In this document: piece after piece, positions 33,201-39,485 of the stretch
How positions within the stretch are numbered: position 1 is the stretch's first letter
Layout of the letters: the number at the start of each line of letters is the position of its first letter
Origin: Bacteroidales bacterium
Lineage (GTDB): Bacteria; Bacteroidota; Bacteroidia; Bacteroidales; P3
Assembly: GCA_024681475.1 (NCBI GenBank)
Contig: JAILAT010000062.1
Span: 1 to 52,722 of the forward strand
DNA length: 52,722 nt
Direction: 5' to 3'
Notes under the pieces: generated by a model
What the model was told of the DNA's origin: nothing
Database searches by the model: none
The model's input: the letters and a program-made list of their open reading frames with translations, nothing else
Made by a program: the position numbers and the translations under genes

Positions 33201-33862
33201 CCGCTACGGTCGGCGGTCTGGCAACGAACATGAGCTACAATGCAGCTGTTTCGGCCCTCTGCGGCGGCGGTGCCGCTGAGTCGGACTACAGCGACACCAT
33301 CAGCTTCATGACGGCGCTGTGCCAGGTTCCCACCGGCTTGACGGCTACGAACATCACCGCCAACGCTGCCACCATCACCTGGAACGGCACCGCCAGCAGC
33401 TATGAGCTGCAGTATGGCGAGCACGGCTTCCCCGAGGGTCAGGGCACCGTGGTGACTGTCAACGGCACCAGCTTCAACCTGACAGGTCTTGACAGCGAGA
33501 CCGAGTACGATGTGGCCGTAAGCGCCGTCTGCGACGCTGGCAACGGAGTGCAGAGTACCTACACGGCACGCTACAGCTTCGAGACCGCCGAGGAGATTGG
33601 CATCGCCGATGTCAACGGACTCAACGTGAACATCTATCCTAACCCCGCTAGCAACTCGACGAACATCACGCTGAGCGGCGTGACGGGCGAGGTGACCATC
33701 GCCATCATCGACATGAACGGCCGTACGGTGCGTTCGAGCACGATGAGCTGCGACGGCGACTGCGCCACGACGATCGAGGTGAGCGACCTGGCCAGCGGTG
33801 CGTACTTCGTGCGCATCAGCGGCGAGGAGGTTAACACTGTGAAGAAACTGGTTGTGAAGTAA
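27278..33862 (+). CDS. Giant T9SS-secreted multidomain surface protein (2194 residues)
   Basis: Paralogue of the upstream giant, with the same N-terminal MLKHLQKLLL and cleavage near residue 22. After the signal peptide come two copies of a DxYGDGW-containing beta domain (about 30-130 and 228-320). Then follow FnIII-like modules, a CUB-like domain (about 416-540), the unnamed module (about 632-825), MAM/jelly-roll-like modules, a second CUB-like domain (about 1424-1545), a second unnamed module (about 1637-1838) and closing FnIII repeats. The final 85 residues form a type A T9SS sorting domain differing at only a few positions from the neighbour's. It is predicted to be surface-anchored and probably adhesive or substrate-binding; no catalytic motif is visible. 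It has its own promoter and terminator, so the two giants can be expressed separately. Confidence 0.93.
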   Translation: MLKHLQKLLLVALLCVPFVTQAQCNSGAACNITISMADDYGDGWFDEDDDPFYINVYQGDSLWTVTLSSGMSGTQTISVCPNDTVRFVFNGDDYYEESSFVIYDGGGDIIASGACSAYTTGSSIAVVANACPTCFPPSAFVVDSVSSQGDVYFSWIDTLATGWDIVWGIGELDPDTVVNNIDNTTATEYTLYGMANGVYAAYVRANCGGGDYSSWVGPLSFAVGGCYIKIVGADSYGDGWNGGYITIAQGSTTIATWDAPNTNHGSGGPYYDTTFIAVGNAPVTFSWTSGNFASEVSFDIYDGSGALMHSVNTPTAGLLYTMNEPCPSCFVPDSLTVTIDEDDVIITWAAGDATMWQLVWDTVGVEADSIDLVEYLSTNTYTISDLADGQYVAYVRTDCGDDTSRWAMAIINKGMVVMNMPTSGVDTVRSCRATVYDDGGPDGSYSNGISLSTLIFLPSEENSFLSLTGSSYTESTYDYITVYEGVGTNGTVLFTDNGIDALTNFGPFEAPAFTLTFHSDGSMAYDGFEIHTTCIPAPNCPVVTNLAVEATTTSHAYLTWGYQDGVITDTPAGYDVEYQEVGSTNPAITTTTTDPEIILSGLMPMTEYVVRVAVDCGGSNGAMDSITFTTGSLGCAVIDSTNSRVDTIGTGTNTTSYFPVYTCYNYSLSQQIYTANELGGSGNLASISFMPSSVATPNGTNRTIEIYMAHVSDSTASSFLYPAGLTLVYSGTHQFVANQWNEIVLDNAFNYNGTDHLLVMFRDLTGAYSCSNSYYYHTATSGASRYVYQDSGPYAIGYTGGTSSANRMNALFNFQSCTQLATCSAPVVMIQSYDSTNVTLSWLPGATETSWDIEYREAGATAWTSAATGVSTTSYTITNLMPATSYEVQVVSVCTEGDFAGSAEFTTECGSFSVPIMEDFDSVSTGVFARDCWRIGTTNLGTDIPYPYVVTLQGSDNHLCLFYNGAFMVLPRVAQPLNALQVRFAFTQGGDNVHFLMGLLEHQDDPISNMIVLDTIVRSEIDTSTATVSYSYNFTDLPDLYSHYHLAFWDAFNENYSFIDNFVLDFIPTCAPVTGLTASNVTTNGADVGWTSDNVTVANYIVEYGPRNFVPGTGTVVTTTTTNITLSGLNAGENYDVYVYTACSATDTSLVSQVLQFSTQCGIISVLPYNVDFENIMPSGSSATDILPNCWGGEAISGTMPHIAWQSSASYYQSPTHSLYFNNEGIVALPEMSIPINETMISFYDYNSNPGTYGLVIGAVDSITPGFATSFQPIDTVIYTNGTGNAYQITSYLGSYTGSATRIAIKNFNTAGNNSSTHYIDDIVVDSLLACTPVRNLTVEGNTTNSITLDWGSYNNSDDSWVVSYDTVPMTDPLTGTVTATTTHPYTINGLTPGTDYYIYVLNDCGSGDSSTWTAVGPVRPGVWNMRANQTDTLYMCGGTIYDDGGAGGMYSANQNSYIILRPSSPNNVVAINGTAQIEGSSWDNLYIYDGEGTSGTALVSLAGSSYSSGTQVSATSTSGSLTIYFKSDGSVQYSGFELNVSCISTTCMVTNLMLDTNEAAMSNQLSLTWDANSASSYDIEYGEAGFTLGTGNVLSSTTNSITITGLNPATSYDVYVRSICSGNDTGSWTHQTYRTALCDNASVVYSYDNTQPVESYFEIGPIGNSCYNYSYVQTLIDSARFAGLTDSITAFAFLPTNTTGHDKFNNMVMWMANVPNTSLDTLIIPDETNNVFTKVIDTTSFNYNEADWQLFAFDTPFAWDGHSNVLVVVKRDNGSYSCTAEFAAHTTSGSATTTYCVYTDGAPIDPASPYAGSNVYDDYYNAVGDMMFYACGTGCSKPSLLTPSNVDYQGATLSWTGNATDYEVAVKAATDATYPEATTVTGNTYTASGLQAATMYLYHVRALCDTNEGLISDWREGFFTTDSLPCFAPTALHVVDSAYTTVTLGWTAGTTETDWNVHVWNTNFDTTYVVNSNPATVGGLATNMSYNAAVSALCGGGAAESDYSDTISFMTALCQVPTGLTATNITANAATITWNGTASSYELQYGEHGFPEGQGTVVTVNGTSFNLTGLDSETEYDVAVSAVCDAGNGVQSTYTARYSFETAEEIGIADVNGLNVNIYPNPASNSTNITLSGVTGEVTIAIIDMNGRTVRSSTMSCDGDCATTIEVSDLASGAYFVRISGEEVNTVKKLVVK
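32800..33862 (+). repeat. Long direct repeat, copy 2 (giant gene 3' end)
   Basis: Partner of 25846-26908 at a constant offset of 6954 bp. Crossing-over between the copies would delete the first terminator and most of the second gene, leaving a single in-frame giant gene. Confidence 0.92.
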
Positions 33863-33883
33863 ACCGGCATTCTTCAAACACGA

Positions 33884-33922
33884 AGCCAGGGGGCACCGTT
33901 CGGTGCCCCCTGGCTTTTTTTT
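33884..33922 (+). terminator. Strong terminator of the second giant gene
   Basis: A perfect 14-bp stem (33884-33897 with 33902-33915), loop GTTC, then a run of T. It runs directly into the CTAGTT repeat. Confidence 0.95.
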
Positions 33923-33965
33923 CTAGTTAAACTAGTTTAACTAGTTCGACTAGTTCAACTAGTAG
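33923..33965. repeat. CTAGTT/AACTAGTT simple repeat at convergent 3' ends
   Basis: Five to six imperfect copies of CTAGTT(N)AA, directly after the giant gene terminator. The TAG stop of the minus-strand deaminase gene at 33959 lies inside it. It is the same motif family as at 13334-13398. Confidence 0.8.
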
Positions 33966-34435
33966 TTGTTGTGAGGCAAGGCCAGATACTCGTCGAAGAG
34001 CGTCAGACAGGCGTCGCGGTCGCACTCGGTGAGAAAATCGCCAAGCTCTTTGCGGCCGGCGAAGATGTCGTTGAAATAGTCGTCGCGGAAGCCGATGATG
34101 GCGTTGTCTTTGATGGTGCAGCCATAATAGATGCGGTGAATGTTGGCCCATAGGCAAGCGCAGAGGCACATGTGGCAGGGCTCGCCGGTGGTGTAGATGT
34201 CGCACCCCGTCAGGTCGTGGGTGCCGAGTTGTGCGCAGGCGTCGCGTATGGCCTCCACTTCGCCGTGGGCCGTGGGGTCGTGGTGCCCCAGCACGCGGTT
34301 GTGGCCCCTGCCGATCACCGCACCCTCTTTCACCACCACAGCGCCAAAGGGACCGCCGTCGCCGGCGTGGATGCCTCGCCGTGCCTCGTCGATGGCCATC
34401 TGCATAAATCGGTTGTCAGCTTTTGTATTCTCCAT
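33959..34435 (-). CDS. Guanine deaminase-like cytidine-deaminase-fold enzyme
   Basis: A 158-residue zinc deaminase. The zinc and catalytic residues are His57 and Glu59 in DPTAHGEVEAIRDAC, and Cys87 and Cys90 in GEPCHMC. Within the superfamily, the opening GGPFGAVVVKEG, the DPTAHxEVxAIR phrase, the length and the C-terminal tyrosine tail (LPHNNY) fit the small bacterial guanine deaminases (Bacillus GuaD type) better than TadA or cytidine deaminases; in that type the C-terminal Tyr reaches into the active site. It should convert guanine to xanthine and ammonia for purine salvage. It is monocistronic on the minus strand, and its last codons lie in the CTAGTT repeat. TadA is the main alternative. 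Confidence 0.82.
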   Translation of the reverse strand: MENTKADNRFMQMAIDEARRGIHAGDGGPFGAVVVKEGAVIGRGHNRVLGHHDPTAHGEVEAIRDACAQLGTHDLTGCDIYTTGEPCHMCLCACLWANIHRIYYGCTIKDNAIIGFRDDYFNDIFAGRKELGDFLTECDRDACLTLFDEYLALPHNNY

Positions 34436-34485
34436 AATAACCCCCTAACGCCGCTGCAGACAAAATATTGTTCACCAGGGGACAT

Positions 34486-34516
34486 AAAAAAAAAGGCGTC
34501 GCTTTGCGACGCCTTT
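34486..34516 (-). terminator. Terminator of the HU gene
   Basis: Inverted repeat AAAGGCGTCG/CGACGCCTTT with a short loop, with a long T-run on the minus strand (A8-9 at 34486-34494). It starts about 20 nt after the HU stop. Confidence 0.88.
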
Positions 34517-34535
34517 AATAATACCCTGCAGAAAC

Positions 34536-34796
34536 TTAGAATTTCTTGCTGGCTTTGAATTTCAAGACCTTCTTTGCGGGGATCTTGATAGCTGCACCCG
34601 TGCGAGGATTTTTACCCTTGCGGGCGGCACGTTTCTGCATGTAGAAAGAACCGAATCCGATGATGGAAACTTTACCTTCTTTCTTGTTAACTTCTTTCTT
34701 GGTCACCTCAAGAAGAGCGGTGAGCATTTTAGCGGTGTCGGTCTTGGTCATGCCAGACTTCTCGGCAACTGCAGCAATTAATTGGGTTTTGTTCAT
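34536..34796 (-). CDS. HU-family DNA-binding protein
   Basis: An 86-residue histone-like protein that bends and compacts DNA as a dimer. It begins MNKTQLIAAVAEKSGMTK, has the helical dimerisation region to about residue 45, the GFGSFYMQKRAARKGKNPRTG beta-arm (split here as GFGSF, then the arm at about 47-67 with the conserved Asn-Pro that intercalates into DNA) and ends KVLKFKASKKF. The length is normal for HU. It is monocistronic with a consensus promoter and a strong terminator, as expected for an abundant protein. HU and IHF subunits cannot be told apart firmly here, but the sequence reads as HU. Confidence 0.95.
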   Translation of the reverse strand: MNKTQLIAAVAEKSGMTKTDTAKMLTALLEVTKKEVNKKEGKVSIIGFGSFYMQKRAARKGKNPRTGAAIKIPAKKVLKFKASKKF

Positions 34797-34837
34797 GGTG
34801 ATAATTTTGATGGTTAAACAATAACTTTTTTCCGTTG

Positions 34838-34868
34838 CAAATATAGGAAGAATTTTTAAAACTGCAAA
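34838..34868 (-). promoter_or_regulatory. Consensus promoter of the HU gene
   Basis: On the minus strand TTTG (34865-34868), a 19-nt spacer and TATATTTG (34838-34845): a perfect match to the Bacteroidota vegetative promoter, about 40 nt before the start codon. Confidence 0.88.
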
Positions 34869-34910
34869 TTATTTTTATGAAAAAAAATTACAAAAAATTT
34901 TGTTAAAAAA

Positions 34911-35861
34911 TTAACGCTTTAATTTCCAATTAGTTATATTATATCCTCGCAAAAATTCTTCAACAGAAATTTTTCGTTTTCCGCTCATTTGTAGCGATTT
35001 TATGCTGAGAAATCCGTTTTTTACACCAATTTTCACCCATTTTTTGTTGTCTGTAACTATGTCAAATCTAGGGGATTCTGCACACGTTACAAATTCGCTG
35101 TCGAATATCTTGATGTATTGTTCGCGACCTTTGTCGTCCACCAGTGTGGTGGCGGCGGCAGGGTAGGGGCTGAGGCCGCGGATGAAATTGCGCAGCGTCT
35201 CGCCGTCCTGGCTCCAGTCGATATTGCAGTCGTCGCGGAATATTTTGGGTGCCGGGCGCAGCTTGCCCGTAATGGTCTGTGGGTGGGGCTCCAAGGTGCC
35301 GGAAAGGAGCCCGTCGACGGTCTTCACCACCAGCTCTTTGCCCATCTCTGCAAGCCTGTCGTGCAGCGTGCCGGCGTTGTCGTCGGGGGTGATGGGCGTT
35401 TCGGCCTGCAGCAGTATCTGGCCTTCATCGATTTTCTCGTTGAGCAGGAAGGTGGTGACGCCGCTGCGTGTCTCGCCGTTGATGATGGCCCAGTTGATGG
35501 GCGCCGCGCCACGATACTGCGGCAGCAGCGAGGCGTGCAGGTTGAAGGTGCCCAGGGGCGGCATGGACCACACCACCTGCGGCAGCATGCGGAAAGCCAC
35601 AACGACGAAGAGGTCGGCGCCGACGGCTTTCAGCTGTTCCAGAAAGTCGGGGTCGCGCAACTTCTCGGGCTGCAGCAGGGGCAGATTGTGAGCCAGCGCA
35701 TAGTCCTTGACAGGCGAGAAGGTTATCTTTTGTCCGCGTCCCGTCTGGCGGTCGGGCACGGTGACCACTGCGGCCACCTCGTAGCCTGCCTGCACGATGG
35801 CGTCGAGCGACGCCACGGCGAAGTCGGGAGTGCCCATGAATACTATTTTCCCTTTCTTCAT
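34911..35861 (-). CDS. fmt: Methionyl-tRNA formyltransferase
   Basis: Formylates initiator methionyl-tRNA using 10-formyltetrahydrofolate. The product of 316 residues from the ATG at 35861 (MKKGKIVFMGTPDFA) has the family length. The catalytic triad Asn107, His109 and Asp145 is in place (TFNLHASLLPQYRGAAPINW, then EKIDEGQIL). The C-terminal OB-like tRNA-binding domain covers about residues 210-316. The frame is open 19 codons upstream, but that would run into the end of ribH; with the chosen start the gap to ribH is 10 nt. It is the last gene of the six-gene minus-strand cluster. Confidence 0.96.
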   Translation of the reverse strand: MKKGKIVFMGTPDFAVASLDAIVQAGYEVAAVVTVPDRQTGRGQKITFSPVKDYALAHNLPLLQPEKLRDPDFLEQLKAVGADLFVVVAFRMLPQVVWSMPPLGTFNLHASLLPQYRGAAPINWAIINGETRSGVTTFLLNEKIDEGQILLQAETPITPDDNAGTLHDRLAEMGKELVVKTVDGLLSGTLEPHPQTITGKLRPAPKIFRDDCNIDWSQDGETLRNFIRGLSPYPAAATTLVDDKGREQYIKIFDSEFVTCAESPRFDIVTDNKKWVKIGVKNGFLSIKSLQMSGKRKISVEEFLRGYNITNWKLKR

Positions 35862-35871
35862 GGCCTGTCGT

Positions 35872-36390
35872 TTATGCTTTGGCAAAGTTTTGCTGTTCCA
35901 GCTGTTTCTGCAGCGCAACCATCTTCAAGGCGGTGACGGCGCCTTCGGTGCCCTTGTTGCCATGCTTGCCGCCCGAGCGGGCCAGGGCCTGCTCCATGTC
36001 GTTGGTGGTCAGCACGCTGAAGATGACGGGACGCTGATGCTTCAGCGCCACGTTGGTCAGACCCTGCGACACAGCCTGGCAGATAAAGTCGAAGTGGCGT
36101 GTCTCGCCCTGTATCACGCAGCCGATGCAGATGACGGCATCGAGCCCCTTGTCGTTGGCCAGCAGCAAGTCGGCTCCCGTGGTCAGCTCGAAACTGCCGG
36201 GGACGTTGACGCGCACTATGTTCTCTTCCTTCACACCGTTTTCCAGCAGGGTGTCGTAGGCGCCTTGCTCCATGGCACCGGTGATGGTGCTGTTCCATTC
36301 GGCCGTGACGATGGCGATGCGGTATTCCTTGCCCGAGGGCATCTGGCTGCTGTCGTAGTCCGACAGGTTGGTTTTCTTGTGTTCTATCAT
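35872..36390 (-). CDS. ribH: 6,7-dimethyl-8-ribityllumazine synthase
   Basis: The penultimate enzyme of riboflavin synthesis; condenses the ribitylamino-uracil with a C4 phosphate and often assembles into 60-mer shells. The 172-residue product shows AEWN (residues 31-34, substrate-stacking Trp), the VPGSFE motif (63-68), CIGCVIQGETRHFDF with the catalytic His99, and the C-terminal KGTEGAV segment. The N-terminal extension of about 20 residues is usual in Bacteroidetes. It lies 10 nt upstream of fmt and 12 nt downstream of the M23 gene. No other rib gene is near and no FMN riboswitch is visible. Confidence 0.96.
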   Translation of the reverse strand: MIEHKKTNLSDYDSSQMPSGKEYRIAIVTAEWNSTITGAMEQGAYDTLLENGVKEENIVRVNVPGSFELTTGADLLLANDKGLDAVICIGCVIQGETRHFDFICQAVSQGLTNVALKHQRPVIFSVLTTNDMEQALARSGGKHGNKGTEGAVTALKMVALQKQLEQQNFAKA

Positions 36391-36402
36391 ATTGGTAACG
36401 AG

Positions 36403-37305
36403 TTATCTTATTCGTATCTTTTCGCCCACTCTGGGCTTCTTTACGCCGGGGTTCAGCTCCCGGAGTTTCTCCTCGGTGGTGCTGTTCTGCATGGCCAGTT
36501 TCTCCCAGGTGTCGCCTTTCTTCACCTCGCGCCACACCTCTCGGCGGTCTTTTCCCGAAGGACGTTCGCTGATGATGCTCTTGTCGGCCTTGAAGATGGG
36601 CTGCATCTTGCCTTTGGGCGGCGTGATGCCGAAATAGGTCTTGTCGAGATGCAGTTTGCGGGTGCGCAGCTTGTAGGTCTTGAAATCCAGTATCCATTCG
36701 GGGTCGAAGGGCTCGTATTGGAAGCGCACCTCGAAGTGCAGATGAGGCCCTGTGGAGCGTCCGGTGTTGCCGCCCAGCCCAATCACGTCGCCGGCGTTGA
36801 CAATCTGGCGCGGTTTCACCATCACTTTCGACAGGTGGCCGTAGACGGTCTCCAGGCCGTTTTCGTGGCGTATGACGATACAGTTGCCGTAGCCGCCCAT
36901 GGGACAGGCGACGCGCACCACGCCAGGGAAGCAGGCCCGCACGGGGTCGCCGATGCGCACCAGGATGTCCACGCCGCGGTGCGGACGGTTCCAACGCTGC
37001 CGCCACCCGTAGGGCGAGGTGACGATGTTCTTCACCGGAAAGCAGAACTCTGAAGTGTCTTTTATCAGGCGGATGTTGATGTCGTCGGGCAGCGAATCGA
37101 GGGGATAGTTGTGCAGACGCACCCTGTTCGACTGGAACTCGTCGGGGTAGAACATCTGCCACATGATGATCTCGTGTCCGTTGCCGGTGTAGAACTGTGG
37201 CTCGGGGGCGGCGGTCTTCGACTTCTGGGCTGTGGCCGTGCCGCCCCAGAGGCCCAGGGTGAGCAGCGCAAGCAGCGTGGTCAGATGTCGAAGATTTCGT
37301 GTCAT
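36403..37305 (-). CDS. M23 (LytM) peptidase-fold protein with LysM domain
   Basis: A 300-residue exported cell-wall protein. The signal peptide runs to about residue 26 (TATAQ). The M23 domain lies at about 88-205, with the zinc ligands His109 and Asp113 (HRGVD) and His188/His190 (GPHLHFEVR) and an extra His157 (YGHLS). All are present, so it should be an active glycyl or peptide-bridge endopeptidase rather than a degenerate activator. The C-terminal 45 residues (REVKKGDTWEKLA through VGEKIRIR) are a LysM peptidoglycan-binding module. It sits in the middle of the six-gene cluster, 49 nt after the membrane protein gene. It may act in wall remodelling or cell separation. Confidence 0.93.
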   Translation of the reverse strand: MTRNLRHLTTLLALLTLGLWGGTATAQKSKTAAPEPQFYTGNGHEIIMWQMFYPDEFQSNRVRLHNYPLDSLPDDINIRLIKDTSEFCFPVKNIVTSPYGWRQRWNRPHRGVDILVRIGDPVRACFPGVVRVACPMGGYGNCIVIRHENGLETVYGHLSKVMVKPRQIVNAGDVIGLGGNTGRSTGPHLHFEVRFQYEPFDPEWILDFKTYKLRTRKLHLDKTYFGITPPKGKMQPIFKADKSIISERPSGKDRREVWREVKKGDTWEKLAMQNSTTEEKLRELNPGVKKPRVGEKIRIR

Positions 37306-37354
37306 AATAAATATAGATTATATGTAAATACGTAAAATGGTTGCCGAGGTTTCA

Positions 37355-37999
37355 TCACAGGTCGAAAAAGATGAAGGGCACAGTGACGAGAGCCCCGGTC
37401 ACAAAACTGACAATGAAGCGTTTCGCCGTCGTGGCATGGGTGTCGACAGAGAGCCATGCCTCCAGTCCCGTCAGCACCAGCAACATCACGGGCCAAGGCC
37501 ACTGCACCATCCCCGCCAAGCTGAGGGCGGTGAGGTAGGCTGTCGTGGCGCCGAGTCCCAGGGCATAGCCGTCGATGGTGACATGGGACGAACCCATGAT
37601 ATAGAGTCCTGTGAGTGCCATGGCTATCAGCAGCAGCTGCGCTATCGGTGGAACGCTGAAGATGAACTGAAAGCCTATCCAGTTGCTGGCCAGGAACAGG
37701 AAGCTCACTGTCGCCACCATCAGGCGGTGCCCCCGTTTGCGAGGCCGCAGCGGGCGTTTTTCGCCGACTATCAAGCAGTGGCCCAGGGCAGCCATCATCG
37801 GCATACAGTAGAGGCTGGCCACCACGCCCATAATGATGAGGAGGATGACGTAGCTGTTGAGAGGCATCCAGAAGAGCCCACGACACAGGGCGACCACCGC
37901 CACGCAAGGCATCAGGAAAGGATGTGCCACACCGTCGAGCATCGTGTTGGCCGCCAGCCTGACGCGATAGTCGAAGGTCTTCGTCTTGTTGATTCTCAT
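37355..37999 (-). CDS. Polytopic membrane protein of unknown function
   Basis: A 214-residue membrane protein with about six hydrophobic segments (roughly residues 24-44, 46-76, 93-111, 115-136, 144-164, 166-184, plus a C-terminal one). A basic cytoplasmic loop, EKRPLRPRKRGHR, lies at about 79-91. I do not recognise the family; there is no clear catalytic signature, although the loop-and-span pattern vaguely recalls PAP2-like membrane proteins without their phosphatase motifs. Its start is 6 nt after the rpoN stop, so it is cotranscribed with rpoN. Confidence 0.75.
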   Translation of the reverse strand: MRINKTKTFDYRVRLAANTMLDGVAHPFLMPCVAVVALCRGLFWMPLNSYVILLIIMGVVASLYCMPMMAALGHCLIVGEKRPLRPRKRGHRLMVATVSFLFLASNWIGFQFIFSVPPIAQLLLIAMALTGLYIMGSSHVTIDGYALGLGATTAYLTALSLAGMVQWPWPVMLLVLTGLEAWLSVDTHATTAKRFIVSFVTGALVTVPFIFFDL

Positions 38000-38005
38000 G
38001 GTGTA

Positions 38006-39451
38006 CTACAGTTCGCGGCGGAGTCGTGCAACGGGGATGTCCAGCGCCTCGCGGTATTTGGCCACGGTGCGGCGCGAAAGGCTGAAGCCGTTGTCGTTCA
38101 GTATCTTGGTGAGGGCTTCGTCGGTCAGCGGGTTGCGCTTGTCTTCGGCGGCGATGGTTTTGCGCAGCAATTCGTGGATTTCCTTCATGCCTACGGTATC
38201 GCCGTCATCGTTGGTCACAGCTTTGGAAAACAGCTCTTTAAGCAGGAAGGTGCCGAAGTCGGTCTGCACGTATTTCTGGTTCACCACCCGCGAGATGGTC
38301 GACTCGTCGTAGCCTGTGGCGTCGGCGATGTCTTTCAGCTTCATGGGCTTCAGGTCGCTGACATTGCCGGAGAGAAAATAGGCGCGTTGCCAGCGCAGCA
38401 GCGCATTCATGGTAGCCGACAGGGTGGCCTCGCGCTGCTGCAGCGTGTCGATGTAGAGCGAGGCGGCCTCGCGGTTTGTCTTGATATATTGCACCGTCTC
38501 CTTGTCGCGCGGCGAGAGGCGTGGCAGGCTGTTGAGGGTGTCGAGCATCTCCACATATTCGCTGTTAATGCGCAGTTTGGGCCGGTTCTTGTCGGTCAGC
38601 GCGAAGCTGAGCTGGTCGCCGTTGCGCGCCACCACAAAGTCGGGTATCATGGCTGGCGCCTCTTTGCCGATGTCGCCGCGGCCCCAGCCCGGCTTGGGGT
38701 TGAGCCGCTGTATCGCGGCGATGGCGGCATTGAGCTCTTCGCCATTCACCTTCAGCGCGTTGCGCATCGCGTCGTAGCGATGGTTGGCCAGCTGGTTGAA
38801 GTATTTGTCGACGATGGTGATGGCCAGCGTGGTGGCGGCAGTGGGCTTCTCGAGGCGGTGCAGCTGCAGCGAGAGACATTCTTGCAGCGAGCGGGCTCCT
38901 ACGCCTGGCGGGTCCAGCTGCTGGATGACGTCAAGCGCCTGCTCCACCTCCTGCTCGCTGACGTTGAGGTTGGCACGCAATATCAGGTCGTTGGTAATCA
39001 GTGCTATGTCGCGTCCCAGATAGCCCGAGCCGTCGATGCTGCCCACCAGCTCGTTGCAGATGGCGCGCTGGCGCTCGTCGAGGTCCTGCAGCCTCAGCTG
39101 GTCGAGGAGGTAGTCGCTGAACGACTGGGCGTCGGCCGACTCCCACTGCTGCGTCTTCTGGTTGGGGTCGCTCTCCTGCCGCTCGCGGTAGCTGTAGTCG
39201 TCATCGTCCCAGTATTCCTCCAGGTCGATGCCGTGGAAGTCGCCGTCCTCGTCGTCCATCGCGCCGTCGTTGAAGGCCTCGTCGGTGTAGCTGTCATCGG
39301 GCTCTTCCATCTCCAGAAGCGGATTTTTCTCCACCTCTTCTTTTATCTGTTGGTCCAGCAAAGTGCCGGGCACCTGCAGCAGCCGTTGCAAGAGCAGCTG
39401 TTGTGGCGTCAGCTTTTGCTGCATTTTCATTTTCTGTCGTTGTGCGTTCAT
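38006..39451 (-). CDS. rpoN: RNA polymerase sigma-54 factor
   Basis: Sigma-54 directs transcription from -24/-12 promoters and needs AAA+ activators. The 481-residue product shows the Gln/Leu-rich region I (residues 1-47, QQKLTPQQLLLQRLLQVP), an acidic region II (about 50-100), the core-binding domain (about 105-290), the helix-turn-helix (TGYDESTISRVVNQKYV) and the C-terminal RpoN box SRRTVAKYRE near 459-468. Length and order are standard. It is the second gene of the six-gene cluster, 34 nt after the flippase. No sigma-54 activator gene is present in this window. Confidence 0.96.
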   Translation of the reverse strand: MNAQRQKMKMQQKLTPQQLLLQRLLQVPGTLLDQQIKEEVEKNPLLEMEEPDDSYTDEAFNDGAMDDEDGDFHGIDLEEYWDDDDYSYRERQESDPNQKTQQWESADAQSFSDYLLDQLRLQDLDERQRAICNELVGSIDGSGYLGRDIALITNDLILRANLNVSEQEVEQALDVIQQLDPPGVGARSLQECLSLQLHRLEKPTAATTLAITIVDKYFNQLANHRYDAMRNALKVNGEELNAAIAAIQRLNPKPGWGRGDIGKEAPAMIPDFVVARNGDQLSFALTDKNRPKLRINSEYVEMLDTLNSLPRLSPRDKETVQYIKTNREAASLYIDTLQQREATLSATMNALLRWQRAYFLSGNVSDLKPMKLKDIADATGYDESTISRVVNQKYVQTDFGTFLLKELFSKAVTNDDGDTVGMKEIHELLRKTIAAEDKRNPLTDEALTKILNDNGFSLSRRTVAKYREALDIPVARLRREL

Positions 39452-39485
39452 GGTGAGCAGTATTAATCGGTAAGGTGTGAGTTGT

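Noticed and set aside
33959..34435. TadA (tRNA adenosine deaminase) assignment
   Set aside because: The DPTAHxEV phrase, the GGPFGA start and the C-terminal Tyr tail fit guanine deaminase better. TadA is kept only as an alternative.
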